From Isochrysis galbana (lineage: Eukaryota > Haptophyta > Isochrysidales > Isochrysidaceae): a stretch of DNA of 64,000 nt. This document shows positions 31,452 to 41,699 of the stretch, piece after piece. The DNA lies in NCBI GenBank assembly GCA_018136815.1, contig CM030940.1, positions 4,662,454 to 4,726,453 of the forward strand, in the 5' to 3' direction. The notes under the pieces are model-generated. The model had not been told where the DNA came from. It saw nothing but the letters and a program-made list of their open reading frames with translations, and did not search any database. Both the position numbers and the translations under genes were made by a program. Every line of letters begins with the position of its first letter. Positions within the stretch are counted from its first letter, which is position 1.

Positions 31452-31609
31452 TAACCTGGTCCTCTTTTGACGGAACGCGACTTCCAATGGGGCCCGGGTA
31501 TGTGTTGGTTGGGTGTATTTGGAACTTTCTACCAAAAAATCCTGAAATTTCCTTAACCGTGAGATGGTCATTTTTCACCCCTAATAAAAAACCCTGTTTG
31601 ACCGCCCTA
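31452..31609. repeat. GGGCGGTC-family tip, solo or truncated
   Basis: Ends 'CCCTGTTTGACCGCCC' followed by TA. The first 40 bases (GGTCCTCTTTTGACGGAACG) are the reverse complement of 3530-3560, linking a second dispersed copy upstream of the MGQY gene. Confidence 0.6.
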
Positions 31610-31614
31610 CACGT

Positions 31615-32154
31615 GACATGTGAACACCCAAATACCAAATACAAATACAAATACTCAAATACTAGACTTCACGTGATAGACTTATGAGACACTCTCACGC
31701 ACTGTTTCTGTTTCCAAGCAGGTACTTGAAGGGGAGGATTGTCCGCTCGTACTGGCAAAAGACATTAACTTGCTAGAGCCTACACAAAACACACAACCCC
31801 GCACAAGCATAAGGCACAAAAAGCAAAAAGCAACAAGGGCCGGTATCAGAAACCAAAATGATGGGAATGAGGGGGTAGCGAGATGGGGAATGAACGAGGA
31901 GCAAGGCGCTTGCGGTTTTCTTTCGGTAGTAGGTAGCACACTAGTAGCGATGGCCAGAACTTTCAAGAATTTTTAAGACTTTTTAAGACTACGCACAACA
32001 TCAACAGAAGAAGCGAGATCCTGGAGATGCACATGAAATGAGGTCAGCCAACAGCCAACGCACAAATATACTTGTCGTACTAGAAGCATTTTAGGATGTC
32101 GGGCCAAATCGACCCGAGAATATGCCGTGCTGGCATAAGTCGCTACAACAAAGA
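31615..32154. other. Intergenic, AT-richer
   Basis: No recognised gene. A 94-residue minus-strand frame (31682-31966) with one hydrophobic stretch has no family and is not annotated. Confidence 0.4.
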
Positions 32155-32790
32155 TCATCTTCTCTTGCCCCCAAAACGCAATGCATCATCAATGTTCGGT
32201 ACGGACTGCCTCTTCGTTGAGGGGTCGAAACGGAAATCATGAGCGGCGTCTGGCGCATTGAAACAATCTCCACCGCGGGCTAACTTGAGTTTGTTGTAGG
32301 CCCCGGCGTATTCAACCAGTGAAAGAGGAGGTTTCACCTCAAACCCCGCCTTTTCCCTCTCCACATTTGCTCTGAACTCAAGCATGCTGCCCAATGACAT
32401 ACCAGTTGAATTAGCGTTTGCTTCCTGCAACTGGGCGATGATCTTTTCGCGCTTCGCATTAATCGGTGCGCTGCGTCGTGTGACTGGAACTGGTATGGCT
32501 GGAGCTGCGGGGGGGTTAGGGGCCGCCGTCTCAGCTCGCTTGCCTCGAGGTTGCGTCAGGAGAGAGCGAATGCACTCCAGCACTTCACGAGAGGGCAACG
32601 GCCTGGCGGTGAGCAGCTGCCGGCACTCGGCGACAAGCATGAGTAGCACCGGGTCATCCTGGGTGACCTCCAAGGCTAGGTCAGCTCCCGTTGCGCTGTC
32701 TGCTAGCGCCATGCGTGCCATCCTCCCCTGCGGCGGTTGAGACGCATCGGTGCCGCTCATCGCTGTGGTTCGTTTCCGTCCTGTCTTCAT
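32155..32790 (-). CDS. Unassigned 211-residue protein
   Basis: A complete single-exon frame, ATG to TGA. Residues 40-90 are likely helical ('VLLMLVAECRQLLTARPLPS'). A proline/alanine linker follows, then 'KREKIIAQLQEANANSTGMS' and 'PPLSLVEYAGAYNKLKLARGG', and a basic tail ('DDALRFGGKRR'). The Lys/Arg at both ends could support nuclear location. No family is recognised. Codon use is GC-rich like the neighbouring genes. It is head-to-head with the Aha1-type gene, about 750 bases away. Confidence 0.55.
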   Translation of the reverse strand: MKTGRKRTTAMSGTDASQPPQGRMARMALADSATGADLALEVTQDDPVLLMLVAECRQLLTARPLPSREVLECIRSLLTQPRGKRAETAAPNPPAAPAIPVPVTRRSAPINAKREKIIAQLQEANANSTGMSLGSMLEFRANVEREKAGFEVKPPLSLVEYAGAYNKLKLARGGDCFNAPDAAHDFRFDPSTKRQSVPNIDDALRFGGKRR

Positions 32791-32864
32791 GTTCTTGTAG
32801 AGTGTTGAAAGTGATTTTGAAGAGGTGAGGAGGATTTGAGGAGGATACTCTACGAGTACTCTAG

Positions 32865-33060
32865 GAGGAGGAGAAGAGAAAGAGGAGAGGAGAAGAGGAG
32901 AAGAGGAGAAGAGGAGAAGAGGAGAAGAGGAGAAGAGGAGAAGAGGAGAAGAGGAGAAGAGGAGAAGAGGAGAAGAGGAGAAGAGAGGAGAAGAGGAGAA
33001 GACAGGAGAAAAGGTGAAGAGGAGTCAAGAAGAAGAGGAGAAGAGGAGAGAAGAAGAGAG
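32865..33060. repeat. GAAGAGGAG purine minisatellite
   Basis: About 190 bases of GAGAAGAG-type units between two divergent genes. The RRGEE or LLLFSS repeat frames are artefacts. Confidence 0.9.
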
Positions 33061-33540
33061 AGCGCCATGCATCCGATCGATCTCGAGGATCGGCGGAGTC
33101 TGGGTAGGAGTATGTGTGGTGTGTATGTAGTCTAGGTATGTGACGAGGATATGCAATGCTGCGCGGCTCAATGGGCGCCGCGCGACGGGGAGCAACACAA
33201 AAACTCTCTACCACCGAGAGGAGAGAGTGTACAACAAGAGAGGCTAGGTCACCTCTTCCTTCATCATTCTTCTCTCCTACTCTAGAGTAAAGTAAAACCC
33301 TTCAGCTCTTCTCTATCTCCCCTCTCTCCTCTTCTACTCTAGAGTCCGGATCGTTCCACGAACAAAGTAAAGAATCGACTCCCCCACCCTCGCCTCGCCC
33401 GCTCGCCCACCCCCTCGTCTCTCCCGACACCTCCTCCGCTGTCTTCACTTCTTCCCTCTCTTCCCGAACGCTCCCTACGCTCTTCCTCTCTCAGGCCTGA
33501 CGCGAGCACTCATCCGAATCATAAGCGGCCACTGTAGGCA
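33061..33540. promoter_or_regulatory. Upstream region of the Aha1-type gene
   Basis: Becomes strongly CT-rich toward the ATG (33230-33500). No TATA box or other element is recognised. Confidence 0.3.
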
Positions 33541-35079
33541 ATGGCCAAGTTTGGCGAGGGAGACGAGCGATGGATCGTGAAGGAGCGCGAGGACGGGCGC
33601 AACTGCAACAACTGGCACTGGACCAGCAAGGATGTCTCCGCAAACACAAAGGCGGAGCTGATTGCCACGCTCGAGCGCTGCGCCTTCGAGCCGCCCCTCG
33701 GGCTCGCCAAGATCAAATCGGCTGAGGTCACCGGTGAGGCTTCGGTCAACAACCGCAAGGGCAAGATCTTCCTCATCTACGACTTTGAGGTGCGCGACGG
33801 CCGCTACAGACGTCCCACGACGGGCGCCGAACTGTGGACGCCAATGCTCGCAGCCCACGTTCACCTACGCTACTCATATCTCGGTCGCAGGTCAAGGTGA
33901 AATGGGAGGCTTGCGATGGGGTTAACGAGAATGAGAGCTGCAAGGGCAGTATGAAGTTTGGCGACGTGAACGCAACCATGCTTGACGATCTCGACTGCGA
34001 ATTCACCTGCAAAGCAGGCGGCACTCTCGCCACGGCGATGCGCAAGCAGGGCGTGACCACAGTGAAAAAGTGTATCGAAAGTTGCATGCTGCGGCTACAG
34101 GAGGAAGTGCGAGCGGAGAAGTCTCGTGCCGATGCTGAAAAGGTGCCGGAGACGCGGCGTGCCAACGTGACGCCAGCTGTGAATATCCCGTTGCCAAAGC
34201 CAATCGCGGTGACGACAGTGCCCACGAAGCCGACCACTGGTGCTGTTCCGAGCAAGTCCATTTCATCTGGCGATTCCTCCGAGGAAGAGGCGCCGGCAGG
34301 CGATTCAGACACACTCCCACCAGTACTGGAAGCGGCACTACGCAAGCTGCGCGATGAGCCCGAAAACCAAAAGGAGGTGTCCCTTGCTAACTGCTCTTTG
34401 CGTGACGCTCATTTGCAGGTGAGAACGCAGCGCACCAAGTTTGTTTGATCGCAGTGCTGCCATGCTAGGCCTATCATATGCTTTTCTTGGAGTGAGAGGC
34501 ACTGCCCTCTCGCACCACCAATCTGCTCACACTATTGTGATCCCACCTATGCAGCCTCTCATCGAGGCTCTCTATCACTCGAAGTGTGCTGTCGAGGTGC
34601 TCGACCTTGCATTCAACCGGCTTACGGATGCGGGAGTGCACGTTTTGTGCAAGGCGCTCTCCGGAAGTTGCGCGCTCGAGCTCGGGAAACTTTATCTGGG
34701 TGGGAATAAGATCTCACCTTCGGGGCTTGCGCTTGCGCAGAGCCTTAAACAGATGCGCTCCGACATGTTCGTCGACTTCAAGCCGCAGTTGCGCGATGCC
34801 CGCTCTATGTGCCAGGTGGGAACTGTCTATCCGGGATCTCCAGCTGCCGAAGCTGGGCTGCGGAGCGGCGACTCTGTGGTCGCGGTTGGCGCGCTACAAC
34901 ATCAGGACTACAAAGGCGTTTCCGAGTCTATTGTGCCCATTGTCAAGGCGAGCGTGGGCAAGCCAATCGACATGGTTATTGTGAGGCTAGACGAGACGTC
35001 GAAGGTGCACCAGATTCAGCTCACGCTCACGCCCAAGACGTGGTCTGGCGGAGGGCTTCTGGGCTGCGTTCTCAAGTGA
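33541..35079 (+). CDS. Aha1-N / LRR / PSMD9-type PDZ fusion protein
   Basis: Three exons, 33541-33789, 33891-34418 and 34555-35079, both introns phase 0 with GT-AG ends, giving 433 residues. Residues 1-155 are an Aha1 N-terminal domain, the Hsp90 ATPase-activating part: 'MAKFGEGDERWIVKEREDG', 'NNWHWTSKD', 'EASVNNRKGKIFLIYDFEV' and a closing helix 'VTTVKKCIESCMLRLQEEV'. A Pro/Ser/Glu linker follows. Residues 246-325 are leucine-rich repeats of the RNI kind ('VSLANCSLRDAHL', 'VEVLDLAFNRLTDAG', 'LGKLYLGGNKISPSG'). Residues 345-433 are a PDZ domain: 'VGTVYPGSPAAEAGLRSGDS' and the ending 'TWSGGGLLGCVLK', the signature of PSMD9/Nas2, a proteasome assembly chaperone. The normal Aha1 C-terminal domain is absent. 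The domains are joined by in-phase introns, so a collapsed two-gene artefact is unlikely. Confidence 0.85.
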
Positions 35080-36093
35080 GGGAAGCGCGAGGGGCTTTGT
35101 TCGTCAACCGCGGGAGTGCTCAGACATTCCATGGGAATGCTGGCCATAGGATCGTAGGTAAACCACTCGTGGTGGTTGACGAGATGACTCGTAGAGGACG
35201 TCATCGATAGGGCGGTGCATGGATGGTTCGCATTGCTCTCAGGATTTGCTTTGCGCGTCACAAGCAAGCAAGGCGCTCTGGAGGCATCGTCGCATGGCCG
35301 CTTCTTGCCTTGCCGTCGTCGAGTGACAAAGGCCGAAGAAGTACGGAATGCGCGTCCTCGTGAGGGTATAATGCTCGAACATCCAGCGCTTACTTTTCGT
35401 GTCACGTGTTGCGTCGGCGTGACACGCTGCGCGTTGCCGTACGTCGTCAATCTTACGTTCACCTGCCGTAGAGTGCTAGTAACGATGCACGCTGCTGGCT
35501 TCCGGCTTTTTATAAACAATACATAATAGAGGGTCACGCGTGTTCTGGGGCTCGGGCCCCAACAACCACGTCAAAAAACACGGTGCCGAGGCACGCTCAA
35601 GCGCCCAACTTCAAATCGCATATCGCGACCGGACACTCTGCTGGCCCGTTTACCATTTGCCAGCTTTGTGCTTTGCGTTGCGCGTGCGCTGCTCGTATTC
35701 ACCGCCACTTGCCACTTGGCACTGGCACTGTGGAGCGCGTGGTAGCCAGGAGTGGGGGCTGCACCAAGCACCATATGAATGGATGCCGCCCTAGGAGCAA
35801 CGTCAATCGCGCCAGGCGCCCTCGCGCCTCGCGCACCGTGGCGAAATCGGTCGTGCGCGGCCCCCATAACCATAACCACGCCAACGTCATCATGCTGCAG
35901 AGAGAGACACGCCGCAGCCCCCGAGGGCCGCAATGTCGAACCATGATCGGGCGCGCTGCCGGCCGGTTCGCGATGGCCCTAACTATAAAACGGACTCGAT
36001 ACATGAACTTCCTGGAACCCCCCGCTGCGGCCGCTGCGTTCTTCCGCTTTCCCGCTTGCTCTCTCGGCAGGGGGCTGCCTCGCTCACTGCCCT
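35080..36093. other. Intergenic, no supported gene
   Basis: GC-rich with scattered open frames on both strands, none with a recognised domain. Includes the 3' region of the fusion gene and the upstream region of the Cys-rich gene. Confidence 0.45.
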
Positions 36094-36864
36094 ATGCGCA
36101 CCTCGTTGCAGCTCGGCCTCGTCGCAGCTCTGGCCGCGCTGCTTCTGCTCAATCGGTGGTTCCGCTCCAGGGGACGCGCGCTTACGCCAACGAGCTCTTC
36201 ACTGCTCGTCGCGCCGGACCTGTCGCCAGTGAGCCAGTGTGGCAATGGGATCTGTGAGCTGTCAGAGACTGTTGAGAGCTGCTTTGCAGACTGCCCTGGG
36301 GTCACGACGCCTGCGATGTGCGGCGAGGAGCCGCATTCTGACCCAGGTGGTGAAGCTGTAGCCTGGGGTCTGTCACATAGGACCGCCTCTGCTGCTGAAT
36401 GCTGTGAGCGCTGCGCCGCACATGCAGCCGACCCAAAGAACGCAAAGAAACCTTGCAACTCATGGGTCTTTTGCTACCTGCCGCTATGCTGGTCATTAGA
36501 CACAGGTCATAAGCACTCCTTTGGGGAATGTTGGCTTAAGTGGCAGATAGATGCTACGCATCCGCTCTACGGCCAGCGCGGACGATACAGCGACGAATTT
36601 CGCAAGAGGCACTGGCGAGCTCATTTGACAGGTGGTCGCAACCTCAGCATGCCCTCACACGTGCCATGGACTGGAGGCGTCATGGGCACTCGAGTAGATC
36701 TCAGTGTTAGATGGGAGACTGGTCCAGAAGGTATGACATCGAGCAAGGGCGACGAAATTGTCAATTGGCGGGCATGGGAAGAGCCAGGTGCGTACGAGAA
36801 GAGAGTAGCTGCCAAGCAAAGGGCAGGCGGATCTAAAGCTAAATCCGCAAAGAATGCGAATTAG
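36094..36864 (+). CDS. Cys-rich secretory/type II membrane protein, PAN/apple-like
   Basis: A single exon of 256 residues. 'MRTSLQLGLVAALAALLLLN' is a signal anchor followed by 'RWFRSRGR', giving type II topology or a cleaved signal. 'CGNGICELSETVESCFADCP' is the widespread CGNGxCExxE...CxxDC extracellular module. A second Cys group, 'AAECCERCAAHAAD', 'CNSWVFCYLPLCW' and 'FGECWLK', is typical of algal PAN/apple-like domains. The C-terminus is Lys/Ala-rich. It probably acts in the secretory pathway or cell surface in binding protein or carbohydrate; no catalytic motif is seen. Confidence 0.65.
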   Translation: MRTSLQLGLVAALAALLLLNRWFRSRGRALTPTSSSLLVAPDLSPVSQCGNGICELSETVESCFADCPGVTTPAMCGEEPHSDPGGEAVAWGLSHRTASAAECCERCAAHAADPKNAKKPCNSWVFCYLPLCWSLDTGHKHSFGECWLKWQIDATHPLYGQRGRYSDEFRKRHWRAHLTGGRNLSMPSHVPWTGGVMGTRVDLSVRWETGPEGMTSSKGDEIVNWRAWEEPGAYEKRVAAKQRAGGSKAKSAKNAN

Positions 36865-37135
36865 CTCGTGGAATCCATGGTACAGTTCGCCCTTTTTTGG
36901 TTCTGCCCGATAGGCCTGTTTGTCATTTACTGTCGACCCATGTGGGACATCCTGCTTGGCTCACTTCTCACATAGACTTAGCACTTAGCTTAGCCTTAGG
37001 ATCAGCTAGTAGTAATTAGCTAGTCATAATAACACAAATGAGCAATAGTGCCGCTGCTGCCACTAGCGATGCAGCAACACGCCAAGCCACAACAAACATG
37101 ATCGCACTGAGAACCAAGTTGGCCAAGGCACATAA
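36865..37135. other. Short intergenic, AT-richer
   Basis: 3' region of the Cys-rich gene with TAGC-rich repeats at 36975-37025. No gene is seen. Confidence 0.4.
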
Positions 37136-37345
37136 CTAAACCTTATAATTCTCTTACCGCTACCGCACACGCGGGCCATGCGACCCACTACTTTCACAAA
37201 GCAAACTTTGTACACCCCTACTCCCTCGGCCCTTTCTCCCCCGCCATTAGGCGACTCCTCCCGTGCACTACTAGGGGGATAGGAGTGATGGGCTCAGGTA
37301 TGGGCCGGTGGCCCGCGACCCTCCGGTGATAGGGTGACGGATTGG
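37136..37345 (+). repeat. Family A repeat, 5' part
   Basis: Same block as at 25350 and 54184: CTTACCGC..., CGGCCCTTTCTCCCCCGCC, CACTACTAGGGGGATAGG. It stops at the GGTGATAGGG boundary. Confidence 0.7.
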
Positions 37346-37599
37346 AAGTTGCCACACATCTAATTGGCGACTGAGGACTGAGAGGAGGAAGGATTTACGG
37401 CGGGAGGCGCGGCTTGAGGAGGCCCGGATGGGAAGACGGGCTCCATTTCATCCAGGGCTGGAGGCAGGAACAACCAGAACCAGAGGGAAAGCTAAAAAGA
37501 GAACAAGGCGGTCGAGTGAAACGGAAGAAAGCGTGAAGGAGCGAGAAGCGACGAGAAACGACGAGCATATTGACGAGAGAGGAGACCAGATTGACCACA

Positions 37600-37782
37600 C
37601 CCGTCCGGACGAGAAGGTATAGAGGCAGACCGCAGTACTCAACGCAGTGACAACATTTTCCTCGGCAATTTTTGTGGCGGCAGATAAGCCCCCCAGGAGT
37701 ATTTTCTTGGGCTTCAGGAGAAGGGTCAAAAATGCAGCCCCCCTGCATGTCAGTAGTTACACATCACTGCTTGACCGCCCTA
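37600..37782. repeat. GGGCGGTC-family right tip
   Basis: 'TTTGTGGCGGCAGATAAGCC' and the following GGTCAAAAATG resemble the arms of the 13897-16527 element. It ends 'GCTTGACCGCCC' plus TA. No left partner is evident. Confidence 0.6.
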
Positions 37783-37968
37783 TGGATGAGCCCAAGTCCC
37801 AAGTAAGTACTAGTAGTGGCCATGTGAGCACCGAGTTGATCGTTGAAATCTACAAGTATATATTTTAATGAACGAGTCGATCCGAAACGCCCTGTGCAAA
37901 AATAAAGAGGCCTGGATTTCCCTGGCCGTTCACCTCTCGTGACACGTGGTTGTGCACTGCACACATTT

Positions 37969-39266
37969 TCAGAGCTTGCTCCTTGAACTACGTGCTCGGT
38001 GCCCGAGCGGGTCAGTGCCATGGCACTTATCTTCTGCGGGTGACGCCGCTTCTCGGCTCTCTCCCAATGACGTATCGTTGAAAACTGCGTCATCATCGAC
38101 TATTTTTACGCACAAAACAGTGACGTCATCTGGTTTCCCCCCTGGGTAATTGAACCCTTGCCTCCTTGCACCCTCCGTAAAAGGGGTGTTGCGATGTGTC
38201 TCTAAACTAGCTGCATGCGCACACGACGCCAGCACCTGCGCGAGCGCGGCCGCAGGTTCGCCGGCCGCCAAGGGTGAGCGAAGTGAGTCGCAAATCTCCG
38301 CATCAGATAGATTATCCGTGACGCCATCCGTCACCAATACCTGAGCATCCAGGCACGCACATTGTGTTAGAGCAGCCTCGCAGTCAGATCAAACATTGAT
38401 GAGATCGCAAGGTGAGTACTCAAGGCATCTGGGCGAGCGAGCCGGAGTCGCTCAGCCGTCAGGCAAAGACTGCTCCGGTGTCGACAAACGCCACCTCCAT
38501 AGCAATCTAAGAAAGCGTGTCGTCCTACAATGTCCATAACACCCAGGGGAATTCACTCACAATCAAATCACCCGGTTGGACGGTTGCAGAGTACTCCTCG
38601 CCATCCGAAGGCCGATCCCGACTCCGAGTGCCAAGCTGAAATGGGCAGTTGAAGTAGTGCTGTTGCTCCCGAGAGCGTTTATGCACCGATAGCTGGCCAC
38701 CGCGAACATCAGGCCGTAACAAGCGAAAACCGGAGTCGCCGACATTGAATGCCTGAGGGTGTGCAATGTTCGAAGGCGTAAGGTATTAATAGCCGCGACT
38801 CGCACCGTCCAGACGATCAGCCTTACAGCTGGCTGGCCATGCTTCGTCGGGAGGTGATAAGACCGCACTGTCTAACCTGAAAGATCCCGTCAGCACTTAT
38901 GTGGACGATGCATGCTGTGGATGTCCCTATTTCTTTGACCCTTGAGAGTCCCGTCGTCATGGCAGCCTCCAGATCGACCGACTTACCGACATCGGCGGGA
39001 GTGGGCTCTCTAGCCTGCTGCTCCTGGATGGCGTCGGCGGTAGCTCGCGCAAAGGCCCGACTGAAGAGTCCCGGGTCAACGCCCTCCTCCTGCCATCCGC
39101 CGACACCGTCAAAGACGCCAAAGGAGCGGGAGATCGCAAACCACGCGTCCTCCCCGCCAGATGCCACCTTAGCGGGATGCGGGATGACGACAACGGCGGC
39201 TTCGAGGCTGAGCGCTTGTGCGGAGGCGACGATCGTCGAGGCGGTGAGCGCGCGCCGCACCCGCAT
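37969..39266 (-). CDS. PPTC7-type PP2C protein phosphatase
   Basis: Exons 39266-38877, 38752-38561 and 38340-37969, all GT-AG and phase 0, give 317 residues, matching the usual length (human PPTC7 is about 304). Motifs run in order: 'IPHPAKVASGGEDAWF', 'GVFDGVGGWQEEGVDPGLFS', 'NVGDSGFRLL', 'QQHYFNCPFQLG', 'GDLI', 'VTDGVTDNLSDAEI', 'TPFTEGARRQGF' and 'GGKPDDVTVLCVKI'. The metal-binding acidic residues (GEDA, DGVGG, TDGV, DD) are all present, so it should be an active Mn/Mg-dependent Ser/Thr phosphatase. The start 'MRVRRALTASTIVASAQALS' looks like an organelle-targeting presequence, in keeping with mitochondrial or plastid PPTC7 proteins. The frame stays open upstream of this ATG. Confidence 0.9.
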
Positions 39267-39639
39267 CCGCGCGCTGTCTCGACGCCCCTCTCCCCCCCCC
39301 TTCCCTTCCCGCTTCCGCCCCCGCTCCCCCCGCGCCCCTCTCGCTGCCCCCAGCCCCTTCCAAGCCCCCCCCCCCCCCCCCCCAAGCTCTTCGCCCCCCC
39401 CCCCCCCCGGCATCTCCGATGAACAGCCTCGCACGCGGGCCTCCCCTCCCCTGACGGTATTGTGTCCCGCGCCCGCGGCGGCGCGGCGGCGGCATCATCA
39501 ACTCGCCGTGCCGAGCGGTCGAGCGGGAGAGGAGAAGAGAGAGGGGGGGGGGGACGGAAGAGAGAGAACAGCCGAGAGACTAGTTGAAGAAAAGCAGGGA
39601 GAGGAAGCGGGGGGAGGAGGTCGAGGAAGAAGAGAAGCA
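39267..39639. promoter_or_regulatory. Bidirectional promoter region with C-runs
   Basis: 373 bases between the ATGs of the PPTC7 gene (minus) and a secretory gene (plus). Two long C-runs (about 39366-39382 and 39396-39408), GC-rich sequence and a G-run at 39543 are present. No TATA box is seen. Confidence 0.45.
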
Positions 39640-40750
39640 ATGGGTGCCACGCCAGTGCGGGTGGTCTGCTTCGTCGCCGCGCTACTCTGCGTGGCAGCGG
39701 AGGGGCCAAGCCCGCCGGTCTCATCGCCGTCCAAGCTGTCCAACTCCAAGATCACCAAGCCGACGCTCGGCCGAGCTGCTCTCGCCAAACCTGACGAGGC
39801 GCAGCCGCCAGAGCGTGAGGCCGACAGCGCCGATGAAGAGGAGAGTGGGGCAGTGGGCATTGTTGACGAGGGGATTGGCGCCAAGCTAGCTCGGCTGTTC
39901 AACCCGAAGTCTCTCGATCAGACCGCGGGGGAGGAGGGCGTCGAGACCGCTAAGCCGCGACAGTCGATGCTCATGATGTTCTTCATGGTCGCGGTGCGCA
40001 TGGTCGTCACCATCGCATTGATGTACTTTCGCAAGAAGAAGAGGCCATCTGGAGTGGAGGAGGTGAGATCAAATTTAGAATCTGGCGTATGGAGGCCTGC
40101 TGCCCATCCACCCGGAGCCACGCATTTACTCTGCCAGGTTTCTAATCGCCAGCCAATGTGTGCTTTGGATGCACCCTCTCCCGCGATGCTCGTAGGTCAT
40201 CAAAGCAGTGGGCGTGGAAGAGGGTGTGAGTGGAGATGCCGCGACCGACATGGCAGCGGCTGCTGCGACCGCAGCTGCAGGTGCTGCAGGTGCTGCTGCG
40301 GTGGACGCGGTGTCGGACGCAGCGGCCAAGGTGTCCGATGCCGTGCCCGTAGTAAGCGTGATAGAGGCCTTCTCGTCAGGGGGACTAGTCGCGGCTGCAC
40401 ACGCTGCCTGGGCCAAACTTGCTGCCTTCGCTCGCTCTCCGAACGCTGCCCCTGTCATGATGGTCCTGCTCATCATCTCGATGAAACTCGTCGCGAGGAT
40501 TGACGCCGATCCCATGGAGGCCGAGACTCAAGACGCTACAGAGACGGATGTTGAGGAGGGTGATGATGAGGATTTTGATGCTGCTTCTAAGGATGGCGAG
40601 GCAGACTCCCCAAGCGAGGCTAGGGAACCTATGGACTCCGATGAGGTACCGTCGGTCGTGGAAGATGACAGTGGTGCGGACGATGGAGGCAGGCCGGTGT
40701 CCTCCGTGGAGGAGAAGAAGACCGAGTCGACGGAGCCGGAGGACGAGTGA
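39640..40750 (+). CDS. Two-TM secretory-pathway protein, acidic tail
   Basis: Exons 39640-40062 and 40196-40750 (GT-AG, phase 0) give 325 residues. The N-terminal signal is 'RVVCFVAALLCVAAEG'. An acidic lumenal part follows, then a helix 'MMFFMVAVRMVVTIALMYF' and 'RKKKRP'. An Ala-rich stretch and a second hydrophobic helix, 'APVMMVLLIISMKLVARI', come next, and a long Asp/Glu/Ser tail closes the protein. No domain is recognised. The signal peptide, basic stop-transfer and acidic tail suggest an ER or Golgi membrane protein. Frame and codon bias are consistent through both exons. Confidence 0.65.
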
Positions 40751-41569
40751 TTTTGACAGGTCACATGCACGTCCGATAAACGATGCAGAAGTGCCATGAA
40801 GCATTATCGAGCCATCTATGCCTTCAACACGGCTAACCTTGCATCCGCTGACAACACTGTGTCCGTCACCAACGGACCCGATGCAGCTGAGTCAGCGTCC
40901 ATTGCATTAAAGGCTATTCGCCTCGTGGTGCAAGTTGGATCCGTTTTACTATTCTTCCTTCATTTGGTGTCCAACAAACAAGGCTAACACCGCCTAACTT
41001 TCTTTTGACCTGACTCCACATGACGTAAACCCGTTCTTCCTCGACCGTTCTCTTGCCAACCTATTGCCGTGGCCAGTGTTTGTCACCCACCGTGCCTGCA
41101 TGTCTTCTTGTGGCACGCACTGACACTCCCATGCCATTAATGTTTGGGGCCCCACGCCTCATGTGGCGTGAAATCACCACTTGCCTGCGTGGGAACCCAT
41201 GATGGGCGCGTAAGTTGTACACGCGATGTTGAAGACGTTGATCCTTCGGGCCATAAGCGTTGGGGTCTAGGGGCCTGGGTCTAGGGGCCTGGCGTGTGCA
41301 GTGACTATGTGCGCTATGGATCCCGGGCTAAGTCTACTCACAATCATTCATCATCCCATCAGTTGTGCCGATTCGTGATTCCCTGATTCCTCGCCATTCG
41401 CCACCCTCATGGTAGCAGCGGGTATGGCTAGATGCGCCACGGAATAACGTTTGTCTAACGTTGACTCCAACGTCAATTTCGACGAGAGTTGTTGCGGGTA
41501 AGGGGAGAGGCACCCCAAGTATTTTTTTCCTAGGGAGGCGATCTTCCTCACGATCACACGATCCCCAAC
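40751..41569. other. Intergenic, no supported gene
   Basis: A 63-residue frame at 40796 with one hydrophobic stretch has no family and poor context. Nothing else is recognised. Confidence 0.4.
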
Positions 41570-41695
41570 CTACTTATATAAGTGGGGGTCAATGGGGGCT
41601 TCGCGCCCCCCTCACTCCATCGCGGACACCCCCCGGGGTGGGCCCCTACAACCAACCTCAGCCCCTGCCTTAGCCCAGACCCTGTTGCGGGTGGC
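41570..41695 (-). repeat. Family B repeat, 3' part
   Basis: Reverse complement of 44855-44960 and 50185-50293: 'AACCTACTTATATAAGTGGG', then the CCCCATTG... and GATGGAG blocks, then 'CAACCTCAGCCCCTGCC'. It ends in a near-palindrome around TATA, like family A. Confidence 0.75.
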
Positions 41696-41699
41696 GGGT

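Noticed and set aside
35583-36257. 224-residue plus-strand ORF
   Set aside because: Ends inside the Cys-rich gene in another frame and begins in non-coding-looking sequence.
38899-39639. N-terminal extension of the plus-strand secretory gene
   Set aside because: It is antisense to exon 1 of the PPTC7-type phosphatase; the signal-peptide ATG at 39640 is the natural start.
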